Origin: Bacteroidetes bacterium MedPE-SWsnd-G2
GTDB taxonomy: Bacteria; Bacteroidota; Bacteroidia; Flavobacteriales; Flavobacteriaceae
NCBI GenBank assembly: GCA_001874335.1
Contig: MPDE01000002.1
Coordinates: forward strand, 1 to 64,000
DNA length: 64,000 nucleotides
Reading direction: 5' to 3'
Position 1 is the stretch's first letter, and each line of letters begins with the position of its first letter. The notes under the pieces were generated by a model, which saw nothing but the letters and a program-made list of their open reading frames with translations, was not told the origin of the DNA and ran no database searches. The position numbers and the translations under genes were made by a program. This document shows positions 34,962 through 44,153 of this stretch, piece after piece.

Positions 34962-35522
34962 TTAAAACCTACTCGCATTTTGATAAATGTATATTTCTGT
35001 GGCCCCCATTCCATATTTTTGGTAATCGGCGTCATACATTTTAATACCCTCATATTTGGAGAACAAATACTTTAATTCGGTTTTTAAGACACCTTCTCCT
35101 ACTCCATGTATAAAAACAATTTTTCTAATATTCTTACGCATCGCAAACTCCAATTGACCTTGCGCAGTATTTAACTGAATATTTAAAATGTCATGGTTAG
35201 ACATTCCTCTATGACTTTTAGTAAGATGATGTATATGCAAATCCACTTCCATTGCGGGAAGATTTCTCTCCTTTGGTTTAATTTTCAATGAACGATTTGG
35301 TTTTTTAGTCTCTTTTTCCTTAATCACCTGACTTACAGAAAAATTAGAAATGGCTTGAGAATTTAATTCGCCGTCATTAGGAATTTTAACCACGTCTTGA
35401 ATATCATATTTCAACTCAAATCCATCGTTGTCTTCCAAAAAAAGAGTACCATTTGAAATTGATTTCACAACACCCTTCACAGCATCATCTATAACCTCCA
35501 CAAAATCACCAACTTGAATCAT
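34962..35522 (-). CDS. Smr domain protein (MutS2 C-terminal-like, DUF2027)
   Basis: 186 residues, cytoplasmic. The N-terminal 60 residues are a small beta domain (IQVGDFVEVIDDAVKGVVKS), then a basic linker, then the Smr domain: VDLHIHHLTKSHRGMSN, then IRKIVFIHGVGEGVLKTEL. The Smr motifs here read DLHIHHL and HGVGEGVLK, near the usual LDLHG and HGxGxG. Smr domains can be nucleases or bind RNA/DNA; the role of this Bacteroidota family is unknown. The gene starts 2 bp after the small membrane protein gene and ends 1 bp from the converging lipoprotein gene. Confidence 0.88.
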   Translation of the reverse strand: MIQVGDFVEVIDDAVKGVVKSISNGTLFLEDNDGFELKYDIQDVVKIPNDGELNSQAISNFSVSQVIKEKETKKPNRSLKIKPKERNLPAMEVDLHIHHLTKSHRGMSNHDILNIQLNTAQGQLEFAMRKNIRKIVFIHGVGEGVLKTELKYLFSKYEGIKMYDADYQKYGMGATEIYIYQNASRF

Positions 35523-35524
35523 TG

Positions 35525-35722
35525 TTACTCCTGATTTTCCTGTTCATTATCCTCTGCGTGTTTTGAAGGTATATTTCTTGAAACTCTGTATACGCCTATC
35601 ATAACAAGCATGATTCCTCCTATCATATAATAGTTTTTGTCAGCATCTAAGTCCTGACTATAAATTGCTAATCCTGCGCCAATAACAATACATATAACGC
35701 TAATAATTCTTGAAATGTCCAT
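35525..35722 (-). CDS. Small two-helix membrane protein
   Basis: 65 residues with two membrane helices (about 4-22 and 32-49) joined by a short DLDADKN loop and a charged tail rich in Glu. Function unknown. It is the first gene of a two-gene unit with the Smr protein (2 bp apart), so both are surely translated from one message. Confidence 0.75.
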   Translation of the reverse strand: MDISRIISVICIVIGAGLAIYSQDLDADKNYYMIGGIMLVMIGVYRVSRNIPSKHAEDNEQENQE

Positions 35723-35851
35723 GTCTTTAATCGGTAAAATTAACCCCTCGTCCTAAGTGTAATACGTTTAACGAATATAAAAGGGAGTTGCTCTAATTTA
35801 GTTCTTGTTAGGCAAATATATAGATAATATTGTAGTACCAAATTGATTGAT

Positions 35852-37639
35852 ATGCACTACTTATTATTAACACTTACTTTTTTAACAACAAGCTTGGCTT
35901 CTGCACAGTTGTATGTTAAAAATTCTGACTACATGTATGTAAAGGGAGATGTACTTTACGTTGAAGATAATATTGTCCTTAATGATGCAGAAAGCAAAAT
36001 CTACCTACGCTCAGAAGGTCAATTAATTCAAGGTACTGGAACTACTGGGAATTCTGGTTTAGGAGAACTTAGTGTTCACCAGGAAGGGACCGTAAATCAA
36101 TTTGCATATAACTTCTGGTGTTCACCAGTTGGAGGAAACCTTGTGGATAATACAAATAATAATGGTTTTAAAGTAAACCAATTAGATGATTCTACAGGAG
36201 ATATTACAAGTGTAGATGCTGCTTTTACGAGTGGTGCAAACGGTAGTTCTTCTCCATTAACAATATCAAGCACTTGGTTATACACTTACACTACAAGCAG
36301 TAGTTATAGTGGATGGAATTATAAAGGTGCCAATGGAAATATTGCAACAGGCTTAGGGTTTACAATGAAAGGTACAAATGGATCTTCTGAAAATCAATTG
36401 TACGATTTTAGAGGAAAACCTAATAACGGTACAATCTCTAATACTGTTAGTGATGGCGGATTTACTTTGATAGGTAATCCTTACCCATCTGCTCTTGATG
36501 CATATGAGTTTTTATATGATGCTGAAAATGTTGCTAATATCACTGGTGAATTATACTACTGGGAACAGGCTGCAGGAGCATCTTCTCATTATTTAGCTGA
36601 ATACATTGGAGGATATGCAACATATACCATTGCAATGGATGAAACTTCATCTTTTACACCTGCAACATTCACTACTTTTATGGGTGATGGTACGGCAACA
36701 AACTTTCCTGGAACTGCAAGCCCTTCTGGAAAAACGGCTAAAAGATATATTCCTATCGGACAAGGCTTTTTAGTAGAGGGTGTTGTTAATAACGGTACAG
36801 TTAAAGTTAAAAACGCACATAGAAAATTTTATAAAGAATCTGGAAGTGATAGTGAATTTTTCAGACTTTCAGGAGAAACTTCAAATAACGCAAGTAGAAC
36901 AAATTCTAATTCTGAAGAACCAGAATTAACTGAAGAAGGAATGGTTGCTGTGTCTGATGCTTATAAAAGATTTAGATTAAACGTAGATTTTAACGAAACT
37001 TATACAAGACAACTTTTAATGAATTTTCACGATTCTGCTACAGATGGTTTTGATTATGGATTAGAAGGAAAAAGCCCAGGAGTTTTAAGCTCTGATGCTT
37101 ATTGGACCCTAGAAGGAACACCTTACGCTATTCAAGCATTTAGCTTTGATACAGAGTTAGCGATTCCTGTTGTATTAACTTTAAATCAACAACAATCGGT
37201 AAACTTTAGAATGTTTGACATTCAAAATTTTGATTCAAGTCAACCTATTTACATTCATGATATTGAAAATGATGTTTATGTAGATTTAAGAACTCAAGAG
37301 TACTTTTTAAACTTAGAGGCAGGAGATTATTCTTCTCGTTTTGAAATTGTATTTCAATCACCAGAAACTTTAAGTGTACCAAGCTTAACAGACTCTGATA
37401 TTATTGTGGTTCAGAATAATAAACTTGATGAATTATTAATTGCTAATCCAACGAATTTAGATATTACCACTGTTATAGTATTTGATATCAATGGAAAACA
37501 AGTAATGACTAATACAGATCTTGAAAATCAAAATGAATACAGCTTTAATACTCAGCATTTAACAAGTGGTGTTTATATAGTTTCGGTAAATACAAGTTCA
37601 AATCAGCAGTTAAATAGAAAAGTTATAGTAAATAATTAA
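35852..37639 (+). CDS. Secreted protein with T9SS type A sorting domain, first of two tandem paralogs
   Basis: 595 residues from ATG 35852 (an earlier TTG adds three residues). Signal peptide about 1-19 (ending LASAQ). The middle is a large beta-rich region with conserved blocks YNFWCSPVGG, WLYTYTTSSSYSGWNYKG, LGFTMKGTNGSSENQLYDFR, TLIGNPYPSALDA, GELYYWEQ and RYIPIGQGFLVEG. The last 80 residues are a type A (Por secretion) signal: NPTNLDITTVIVFDINGKQV, then TSGVYIVSVNTSSNQQLNRK. It is therefore exported through T9SS. The body belongs to a family common in Bacteroidota without a defined activity. The second paralog follows after a terminator. Confidence 0.9.
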   Translation: MHYLLLTLTFLTTSLASAQLYVKNSDYMYVKGDVLYVEDNIVLNDAESKIYLRSEGQLIQGTGTTGNSGLGELSVHQEGTVNQFAYNFWCSPVGGNLVDNTNNNGFKVNQLDDSTGDITSVDAAFTSGANGSSSPLTISSTWLYTYTTSSSYSGWNYKGANGNIATGLGFTMKGTNGSSENQLYDFRGKPNNGTISNTVSDGGFTLIGNPYPSALDAYEFLYDAENVANITGELYYWEQAAGASSHYLAEYIGGYATYTIAMDETSSFTPATFTTFMGDGTATNFPGTASPSGKTAKRYIPIGQGFLVEGVVNNGTVKVKNAHRKFYKESGSDSEFFRLSGETSNNASRTNSNSEEPELTEEGMVAVSDAYKRFRLNVDFNETYTRQLLMNFHDSATDGFDYGLEGKSPGVLSSDAYWTLEGTPYAIQAFSFDTELAIPVVLTLNQQQSVNFRMFDIQNFDSSQPIYIHDIENDVYVDLRTQEYFLNLEAGDYSSRFEIVFQSPETLSVPSLTDSDIIVVQNNKLDELLIANPTNLDITTVIVFDINGKQVMTNTDLENQNEYSFNTQHLTSGVYIVSVNTSSNQQLNRKVIVNN

Positions 37640-37657
37640 AGCCTAGCTGAGTAGATA

Positions 37658-37690
37658 TAAAAAGGGATTAACATATGTTAATCCCTTTTT
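37658..37690 (+). terminator. Terminator between the two T9SS paralogs
   Basis: Perfect 14-bp palindrome (37661-37674 with 37675-37688) around the stem AAAGGGATTAACAT, A run before, T run after. It closes the first paralog, so the second needs its own promoter. Confidence 0.9.
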
Positions 37691-37762
37691 GTTTTATGAT
37701 ATAAGTGTCAGAGAGTTAAGTTAAAGTAATCTAAAAGTATAATTTAACATTATTTAATAAAC

Positions 37763-37770
37763 TATATTTG
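37763..37770 (+). promoter_or_regulatory. Predicted -7 element of the second T9SS paralog
   Basis: TATATTTG fits TAnnTTTG and lies 27 bp before ATG 37798. The -33 position is AT-rich without TTTG. Confidence 0.4.
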
Positions 37771-37797
37771 TAGCCCCTAATCTTAATTAAACTCAAC

Positions 37798-39558
37798 ATG
37801 AGGCCTACAATCCTATTGCTGACCTTACTTTGCTCATACAACTTGTCTTTTGGCCAATTGAGCGTAAGGAATTCTGAATACATATTCATTACTGATGAAA
37901 TTATTTTCGTTGAAGATTTTATTCATATATCTGAAAGTACAAGTTCAATTTATTTAAGAGATGACGCACAAATTATTCAAGGTTCTGGATCAACTGGTAA
38001 TTCTGGAATCGGTTTTTTAAGTGTGCAACAATATGGTGATGTTAATCCATACGCTTATAATTACTGGTGTTCTCCTATAGGTAATGCAGACTCCGACACT
38101 TCTACTAATGAAAACTTTAGAGTGAATCTTATTGATGATGCAATTGGGGTAATTACTAGTAATGATGCCTCTTTTACAAATAATCATAATGGTATTTCGA
38201 GTCCACTTACTATATCCAAAACCTGGTTGTACACTTTTGAAGCTCAATCTTCATATAGCGGTTGGAATTATGTTGGAGAAGCAGGTAACATTTCTCCTGG
38301 TTTAGGGTTTACCATGAAAGGAACAGATCACCCAACCTTCGAGCAGTTGTATGAATTTAGGGGAAAACCAAATAACGGTACAATTTCAAATACAATTTTA
38401 AACAACCAATTAACTTTAATAGGAAACCCATACCCATCAGTTTTAGATGCTCGCACCTTTATTTGGGATACAGAAAATAAAAGTATAATTACTGGAACCT
38501 TATATTACTGGGAACAAAAAAACGGAAATTCTCATAACTTAAACTCTTATGAAGGAGGTTATGCCACCTACACGATTTCGGAAGACGGCTTGCTAGAATC
38601 AAGTGTTCCTGCAACGTTTATTACTTATAATGGAGACGGAACACCTACTAATATCCCAGTAGGAAATGGAATTAAATCTCCAACAAGATATATTCCAATT
38701 GGTCAAGGTTTTATGGTTGAAGGAAAGGCAGATGGTGTGGTTAAAACTAAAAACGACCAAAGAACTTATGTAAAAAATAATGCGTTTTCATTGAGGACAA
38801 CTTCAGAATCAAATGCTGTAAATATAGAAGGTCCAGAACTTACGGACGAAGGCTTTGTACTAGTGCCTGCGCCATACCAGCGTTTTAGAATTAATGTTGA
38901 CTTTAATGATACCTATACTCGTCAATTAATGATGAATTTTCATCCATCTGCTACCGACGAATTTGATTATGGTTTAGAAACAACTAGTCCAGATATTTTG
39001 GCATCTGATGCCTATTGGTTGGTTAATACTGACGAATGTAATACCCAAGCTTTAGCTTTTGATTTAGATTTACACATCCCTTTAATAGTGCAGGTTAATA
39101 GTACACAGTCAATTAATTTCAGACCATGTGATATTCAAAATTTTGATGACACTCAAGGGTTGTTTTTACACGATAAAGAAACAGGTATTTACACGAATTT
39201 GAGAGAACAAGATTATACGATTTTAATGGATTCTGGTTTATATGCCAATAGATTTGAAATAGTATTTGAAGTTCCAACTTTAGGTATTCCTGATGGCACA
39301 GATAAGGTTTTTAATATCTACCAAAACAACAACGAAGGGAAATTGGTTATAGAAAACCCAAAAAATATAGATGTTTCAGAAATTACATTATATGATATCC
39401 AAGGTAGACAAGTTGTTACTCCATATTCACCTTCAGTAATACAATCGGAATACACAATTGACACCAATAGTTTACAAGATGGTGTGTATATCGCCTTAAT
39501 AAAATCTATTGACAATGTATCGTCTTCTCAAAAGGTTATTATTAAAAACGAAAACTAA
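37798..39558 (+). CDS. Secreted protein with T9SS type A sorting domain, second tandem paralog
   Basis: 586 residues, signal peptide about 1-19 (ending LSFGQ). It matches the preceding paralog block by block: YNYWCSPIGN, WLYTFEAQSSYSGWNYVG, LGFTMKGTD, TLIGNPYPSVLDA, GTLYYWEQ, RYIPIGQGFMVEG, and DFNDTYTRQLMMNFH against DFNETYTRQLLMNFH. The C-terminal T9SS type A signal is present (NPKNIDVSEITLYDIQGRQV, LQDGVYIALI). The two genes arose by tandem duplication but have diverged clearly. Each has its own promoter and terminator, which suggests separate control. Confidence 0.9.
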   Translation: MRPTILLLTLLCSYNLSFGQLSVRNSEYIFITDEIIFVEDFIHISESTSSIYLRDDAQIIQGSGSTGNSGIGFLSVQQYGDVNPYAYNYWCSPIGNADSDTSTNENFRVNLIDDAIGVITSNDASFTNNHNGISSPLTISKTWLYTFEAQSSYSGWNYVGEAGNISPGLGFTMKGTDHPTFEQLYEFRGKPNNGTISNTILNNQLTLIGNPYPSVLDARTFIWDTENKSIITGTLYYWEQKNGNSHNLNSYEGGYATYTISEDGLLESSVPATFITYNGDGTPTNIPVGNGIKSPTRYIPIGQGFMVEGKADGVVKTKNDQRTYVKNNAFSLRTTSESNAVNIEGPELTDEGFVLVPAPYQRFRINVDFNDTYTRQLMMNFHPSATDEFDYGLETTSPDILASDAYWLVNTDECNTQALAFDLDLHIPLIVQVNSTQSINFRPCDIQNFDDTQGLFLHDKETGIYTNLREQDYTILMDSGLYANRFEIVFEVPTLGIPDGTDKVFNIYQNNNEGKLVIENPKNIDVSEITLYDIQGRQVVTPYSPSVIQSEYTIDTNSLQDGVYIALIKSIDNVSSSQKVIIKNEN

Positions 39559-39574
39559 AGAAGATTTATAGACA

Positions 39575-39609
39575 TAAAAAAGGAGCTAATTAATTTAGCT
39601 CCTTTTTTA
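39575..39609. terminator. Bidirectional terminator between the second T9SS paralog and rocD
   Basis: Stem AGGAGCTAA (39581-39589) with TTAGCTCCT (39595-39603), loop TTAAT, A run before and T run after. Used by both converging genes. Confidence 0.9.
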
Positions 39610-39625
39610 TTTTATTGAATTATAA

Positions 39626-40870
39626 TTAGTTTTCAAACTGCTTTAAAGTTGATATAATAATAGACACACAATCTAATAATTGCTCCTCATTCATTACTAA
39701 TGGTGGTGCAAATCTAATAATATTACCATGTGTTGGTTTTGCTAATAAGCCATTATCTCTTAGCGCCATACAAATGTTCCAAGCGGTTTCACTTTCTTCA
39801 TCATCGTTGATTACAATGGCATTTAATAAACCTTTACCTCTTACAAGGCTCACAAGCTTAGAAGATTCGATATACGTGTTAATTTCAGATCTAAACAATT
39901 GACCTAAACGCTCAGCATTCTCAGCTAATTTTTCATCCTGAACAACTTCTAAGGCAGCAATAGCAACTTTAGCAGCAATTGGATTACCTCCAAAAGTACT
40001 ACCATGGTTTCCTGGTTGAATTACATTCATTATTGCATCATCTGCCAATACAGCACTTACAGGATAAGCTCCACCACTTAACGCCTTACCAAGAATCAAA
40101 ACATCTGGTTTTACGTTTTCATGATTTACAGCCAATAATTGTCCTGTTCTTGCAATACCGGTTTGAACTTCATCTGCTATAAACAATACATTATGAGCTT
40201 CACATAATGCTTTTGCCTTAGCCAAATAGCCTTCAGATGGCACATAAACACCTGCTTCACCTTGAATAGGTTCTACTAAAAATCCGGCAACATTACTATT
40301 ATTTTTCAATGCGTCTTCTAAAGCGACAAGATTGTCATACTCAATTTTTATAAATCCGTTGGTAAAAGGACCAAAGTTTTTACGAGCCACAGGATCATTT
40401 GAGAATGAGATTATAGTTGTTGTACGACCGTGAAAGTTGTTCTCACATACAATGATTTCAGCATCATTTTCATCAATCCCCTTTACTTCATAAGCCCATT
40501 TTCTACATAACTTTAAGGCCGTTTCAACAGCTTCTGCACCAGTGTTCATAGGTAACAACTTGTCAAACCCAAAATACTCGCAAGCAAATTTCTCATAATG
40601 ACCTAAACTATCATTATAAAAAGCTCTTGAGGTTAATGTTAATGTTTGAGCTTGAGATACCATAGCATCTACTATTCTTGGGTGACAATGTCCTTGGTTT
40701 ACTGCAGAATATGCCGAAAGAAAATCATAATATTTTTTTCCTTCTACATCCCATACATAAACACCTTCTCCTCTACTTAATACTACAGGTAATGGGTGAT
40801 AATTATGAGCTCCGTATTTGTTTTCTAAATCGATTGCTTGCTGTGAAGTTAATTGTTCTAAAACAGCCAT
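39626..40870 (-). CDS. rocD: Ornithine-oxo-acid aminotransferase
   Basis: 414 residues from ATG 40868-40870; the longer open frame adds 19 unlikely residues. It moves the delta-amino group of ornithine to 2-oxoglutarate, giving glutamate semialdehyde, in arginine and proline metabolism. PLP Lys262 is in [27 protein letters not shown] and [13 protein letters not shown] are typical class III aminotransferase blocks. No other arginine genes are nearby. Confidence 0.95.
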   Translation of the reverse strand: MAVLEQLTSQQAIDLENKYGAHNYHPLPVVLSRGEGVYVWDVEGKKYYDFLSAYSAVNQGHCHPRIVDAMVSQAQTLTLTSRAFYNDSLGHYEKFACEYFGFDKLLPMNTGAEAVETALKLCRKWAYEVKGIDENDAEIIVCENNFHGRTTTIISFSNDPVARKNFGPFTNGFIKIEYDNLVALEDALKNNSNVAGFLVEPIQGEAGVYVPSEGYLAKAKALCEAHNVLFIADEVQTGIARTGQLLAVNHENVKPDVLILGKALSGGAYPVSAVLADDAIMNVIQPGNHGSTFGGNPIAAKVAIAALEVVQDEKLAENAERLGQLFRSEINTYIESSKLVSLVRGKGLLNAIVINDDEESETAWNICMALRDNGLLAKPTHGNIIRFAPPLVMNEEQLLDCVSIIISTLKQFEN

Positions 40871-40996
40871 GTTGTTATTTGTTAAATTTATAGAATACTT
40901 AATTCCTTGCTTTTGCCCATTTATCAAGGACTTGGAGAGAAATCACCCAGTAAAATTTCCTCGCAAATTACTAAATATAAGTTGCTTCTAAAAACC

Positions 40997-41383
40997 TTAT
41001 TTTGTTAATTTTCTGTGATGCAACCAATTGATAAACTCGGCACGTTTAACAGCTCTCAACACTTCATATTTATCTAATTGCATCCAAATAAAGAGTTTCA
41101 TCATACCAATTATAACGATGCTTAAAACGCTACCAAAACTCCATTTTATCAAATCTGCAGGCTCAGTTGCTTCAAAAAATTCTAATAAGCAATGTACAAA
41201 TCCTATAAAAAACAACAGTATGACAATGTTTATATAAATCATAAGCCATTTTAATTTTCCTTGATACAAATCAAACAATTGACTCCAAATACTTCTTTCA
41301 GCCAAACTGTTATACATTTTTTTCTCTTCAGGATTTAGAGATTCCAATATTTCCTGTTCCATAGTTTTTACTACATCTTTCAT
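40997..41383 (-). CDS. Membrane protein of unknown function
   Basis: 128 residues with two membrane helices (about 47-65 and 82-101) and cytoplasmic ends. The N-terminal part (EQEILESLNPEEKKMYNSL) and the end (AVKRAEFINWLHHR) are charged. It resembles a small family of Flavobacteriia membrane proteins that often follow or precede sigma factors, but I cannot name it with confidence. It stands alone, diverging from rlmD. Confidence 0.65.
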   Translation of the reverse strand: MKDVVKTMEQEILESLNPEEKKMYNSLAERSIWSQLFDLYQGKLKWLMIYINIVILLFFIGFVHCLLEFFEATEPADLIKWSFGSVLSIVIIGMMKLFIWMQLDKYEVLRAVKRAEFINWLHHRKLTK

Positions 41384-41477
41384 TTTACGAAGGGTTTAAC
41401 GTTTAGTCTAAACACAAGACTTTAATTAATAATTACTATTCCTTATCAATTTACTCATTATTTACGTATCCCTTATT

Positions 41478-41485
41478 TATATTTG
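41478..41485 (+). promoter_or_regulatory. Predicted -7 element of the rlmD operon
   Basis: TATATTTG fits TAnnTTTG, 20 bp before the ATG at 41506. The -33 region has no TTTG at 19-20 nt. Confidence 0.42.
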
Positions 41486-41505
41486 CCCTATTATTTTATA
41501 GCAAG

Positions 41506-42915
41506 ATGGGCAGAAGAAAAAAACAACAAATTTTTGAAGAAGTAGAAGTGATAGATGCGGGAGCAAAAGGAAAATCTATTGCAAAAGCACCAAACGGGGC
41601 CGTCATATTTATGACAAACGCAGTACCGGGTGATATTGTTGATGTTCAAACCTTTAAAAAGAGAAAGTCTTACTTTGAAGGAAAAGCTATTAAATTCCAT
41701 AAATATTCTGAACGGCGTACGGAACCAAAATGTGAACATTTTGGGGTTTGTGGTGGTTGTAAATGGCAGTTTATGGATTACAATTCTCAACTTGAATTCA
41801 AAGAGAAAGAAATTGTAAACAACCTTACAAGATTAGGACATTTAACGCTTCCTGAGGTTACTCCTATTCTGGGATCTAAAGAGCAATACAACTACCGAAA
41901 TAAAATGGAATTTTCCTTTAGTGACAGTAGATGGTTAACTCTTGAGGAAATACAATCTGATGAGGATTTAGGAGATAGAAACGCACTTGGATTTCATATT
42001 CCCGGTATGTGGGATAAGATTTTAGATGTTAATCAATGTTGGTTACAGGCAGACCCTTCAAATGCTATTAGAAATGGTGTTAAGGCCTTTGCACTTGAAA
42101 ATAATTTAGAATTTTTCAATACACGTAATCAAACTGGCTTATTAAGAACATTAATGATTAGAACCTCTTCTATTGGAGAAATTATGGTTTTAATTCAGTT
42201 CTTTAAAAATGATGAAGCCAATATTAATTTGATATTAGATTATTTAAAATCTGAGTTCCCTCAAATTACATCTTTGCAATATGTTGTAAATGGCAAGGCA
42301 AATGATACTATTTATGATCAAGAGGTTATTTGCTATCACGGAAGAGATCATATTTTTGAGGAAATGGAAGGCTTGAAATTTAAAATTAATGCCAAATCAT
42401 TTTATCAAACCAATTCAGAACAAGCGTATGAGTTGTATAAAATCACAAGAGACTTTGCCAATTTAAAAGGAGATGAATTAGTTTATGATCTTTATACTGG
42501 AACTGGTACCATTGCTCAGTTTGTGGCGAGAAAAGCAAAAAAAGTAGTTGGTGTCGAAGCAGTACCTGATGCTATTATCGCTGCTAAAGAAAATGCACAA
42601 TTTAATGGTATAGAAAACGTTGAGTTTTATGTTGGAGACATGAAAAATGTTTTTAATACCGAATTTATTAATACGCATGGCCAACCAGATGTAATAATTA
42701 CAGATCCTCCAAGAGATGGCATGCATAAAGATGTTGTTCAGCAAATATTGAACATTGCTCCCGAAAAAGTAGTTTACGTAAGTTGTAACTCTGCTACACA
42801 AGCGAGAGATTTAGCTTTAATGGATGAGATGTATAAAATTGCTAAGGTGCAACCTGTAGATATGTTTCCACAAACATTTCATGTAGAAAATGTTGTACTT
42901 TTGGAGAAGCGATAA
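41506..42915 (+). CDS. rlmD: 23S rRNA (uracil-1939-C5) methyltransferase RlmD
   Basis: 469 residues: N-terminal TRAM domain (about 8-66), 4Fe-4S cluster Cys76, Cys82, Cys85 and Cys178, and a SAM-dependent methyltransferase domain with DLYTGTGTIAQF, ITDPPRDGM, the catalytic Cys427 (YVSCNSATQARDL) and Glu461 (HVENVVL). It belongs to the RlmD/RumA/TrmA family; RlmD is the best guess, RlmCD-type activity is possible. First of three genes with 2-bp spacing to the next. Confidence 0.92.
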   Translation: MGRRKKQQIFEEVEVIDAGAKGKSIAKAPNGAVIFMTNAVPGDIVDVQTFKKRKSYFEGKAIKFHKYSERRTEPKCEHFGVCGGCKWQFMDYNSQLEFKEKEIVNNLTRLGHLTLPEVTPILGSKEQYNYRNKMEFSFSDSRWLTLEEIQSDEDLGDRNALGFHIPGMWDKILDVNQCWLQADPSNAIRNGVKAFALENNLEFFNTRNQTGLLRTLMIRTSSIGEIMVLIQFFKNDEANINLILDYLKSEFPQITSLQYVVNGKANDTIYDQEVICYHGRDHIFEEMEGLKFKINAKSFYQTNSEQAYELYKITRDFANLKGDELVYDLYTGTGTIAQFVARKAKKVVGVEAVPDAIIAAKENAQFNGIENVEFYVGDMKNVFNTEFINTHGQPDVIITDPPRDGMHKDVVQQILNIAPEKVVYVSCNSATQARDLALMDEMYKIAKVQPVDMFPQTFHVENVVLLEKR

Positions 42916-42917
42916 CT

Positions 42918-43433
42918 ATGAAAAAATTAAACTTACTTACTCTATTTCTATTGTGTTTGTTTCTATGCTGTGAAAAAGATGATGTTTGTCCGGCGTCAAC
43001 ATTAACAACACCACATGTTATTTTAATCTTTAACGATGCTTCGAATATTGACAATTCTAAATCTGTTAGAAGGCTATCTGTAATTGGAGAAGATAACACT
43101 GTAGAGATTATTTCGGAATCGACAACAGATTCTATAGTATTACCTCTAAGGTTTCAGGACACTACTACATTTGCAACAACCCGGTTTATCCTAACTAAGG
43201 ACGCCGATTATGATACAGATGATGATGAATTGACTGTGTCAAATCAAGATATAATTGAATTTAGCTATAAGCCAGAGTTTGTTTATGTGTCACGTGCTTG
43301 TGGTTATAAAAGTATTTTTAATCAATTAGAAATTACCTTAGAAGATGATGGTGATAATTGGATGTTATATTCTCAAATTTTAAATGAAACTGTAGAAAAC
43401 GAAAATGAAGCACACGTCGTTATTTATCACTAA
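42918..43433 (+). CDS. Lipoprotein, DUF6452-like
   Basis: 171 residues with a lipoprotein signal peptide (ending LCLFLCC) and then EKDDVCPAS. The protein contains a conserved-looking CGYKSIFNQLEITLEDDG block near the C-terminus. It matches what I recall of DUF6452, a Bacteroidota-only family that follows rlmD; the function is unknown. Acidic residues after the Cys suggest surface location. The next gene begins 29 bp before this one ends, so coupled translation is likely. Confidence 0.75.
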   Translation: MKKLNLLTLFLLCLFLCCEKDDVCPASTLTTPHVILIFNDASNIDNSKSVRRLSVIGEDNTVEIISESTTDSIVLPLRFQDTTTFATTRFILTKDADYDTDDDELTVSNQDIIEFSYKPEFVYVSRACGYKSIFNQLEITLEDDGDNWMLYSQILNETVENENEAHVVIYH

Positions 43434-44151
43434 AACCTTAATATTCTTTATTACGGTTTGCAGCTTTGCTCAGTCTGAAGTACAGCAAAAAGATTCGGTT
43501 GTAATTAAACAACGTTACGGACTTAGAATGGGTACTGACTTGGGTAAGATTATTAAAACTTTAATCGAATCTGATTATGAAGGGCTTGAATTCAATTTTG
43601 ATTACCGCCTAACTAAGAATCTATATTTAGCAGGAGATTTTGGTAACGAAACTCGAGTAACAGATGACTCCGAATTTTTAAACGTTACAACCGAAGGGAA
43701 TTACATTAAGTTAGGTATTGATTACAATGTATATTCAAATTGGTTGGATATGGACAACCTAATTTATGCAGGATTTAGAATTGGTTACAGTGATTTTGAA
43801 CAAAAACTAAATAGTTTTACTGTTTACAACACCGATCAATATTGGCAAGAGCCTTTTTCTAATGATGTGGGCAAAACTTTTACTGGCCTATCCGCATCTT
43901 GGGCAGAACTTCAAGTAGGTTTAAAAGCCGAATTAGTTAGAAACTTATATATGGGACTTAACATTCAGTTTAAGGCACGAATACATGATGACGACCCAGA
44001 AAACTTTGAAAATGTTTACATTCCTGGGTTTAATAAGACTTATGATAGTGGAAGTTTTGGTATTGGTTTCGGGTATAACATTCAATACTTAATTCCTTTT
44101 TACAAAAAAGCTAAAAACCAGAAAGCTAAAGATTCAGAAAAAGAAAACTAA
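43405..44151 (+). CDS. Outer-membrane beta-barrel protein, DUF6048-like
   Basis: 248 residues with a signal peptide (about 1-18, ending CSFAQ) and about ten beta-hairpins (YGLRMGTDLGKIIKTLI, NLYLAGDFGNETRV, LIYAGFRIGYSD, GSFGIGFGYNIQYL), followed by a short charged tail of Lys, Ala and Glu. It looks like a porin-type outer-membrane barrel and fits DUF6048. It overlaps the lipoprotein gene upstream by 29 bp; the two may form a surface complex, which is an inference from the overlap. Confidence 0.78.
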   Translation: MKHTSLFITKTLIFFITVCSFAQSEVQQKDSVVIKQRYGLRMGTDLGKIIKTLIESDYEGLEFNFDYRLTKNLYLAGDFGNETRVTDDSEFLNVTTEGNYIKLGIDYNVYSNWLDMDNLIYAGFRIGYSDFEQKLNSFTVYNTDQYWQEPFSNDVGKTFTGLSASWAELQVGLKAELVRNLYMGLNIQFKARIHDDDPENFENVYIPGFNKTYDSGSFGIGFGYNIQYLIPFYKKAKNQKAKDSEKEN

Positions 44152-44153
44152 GT

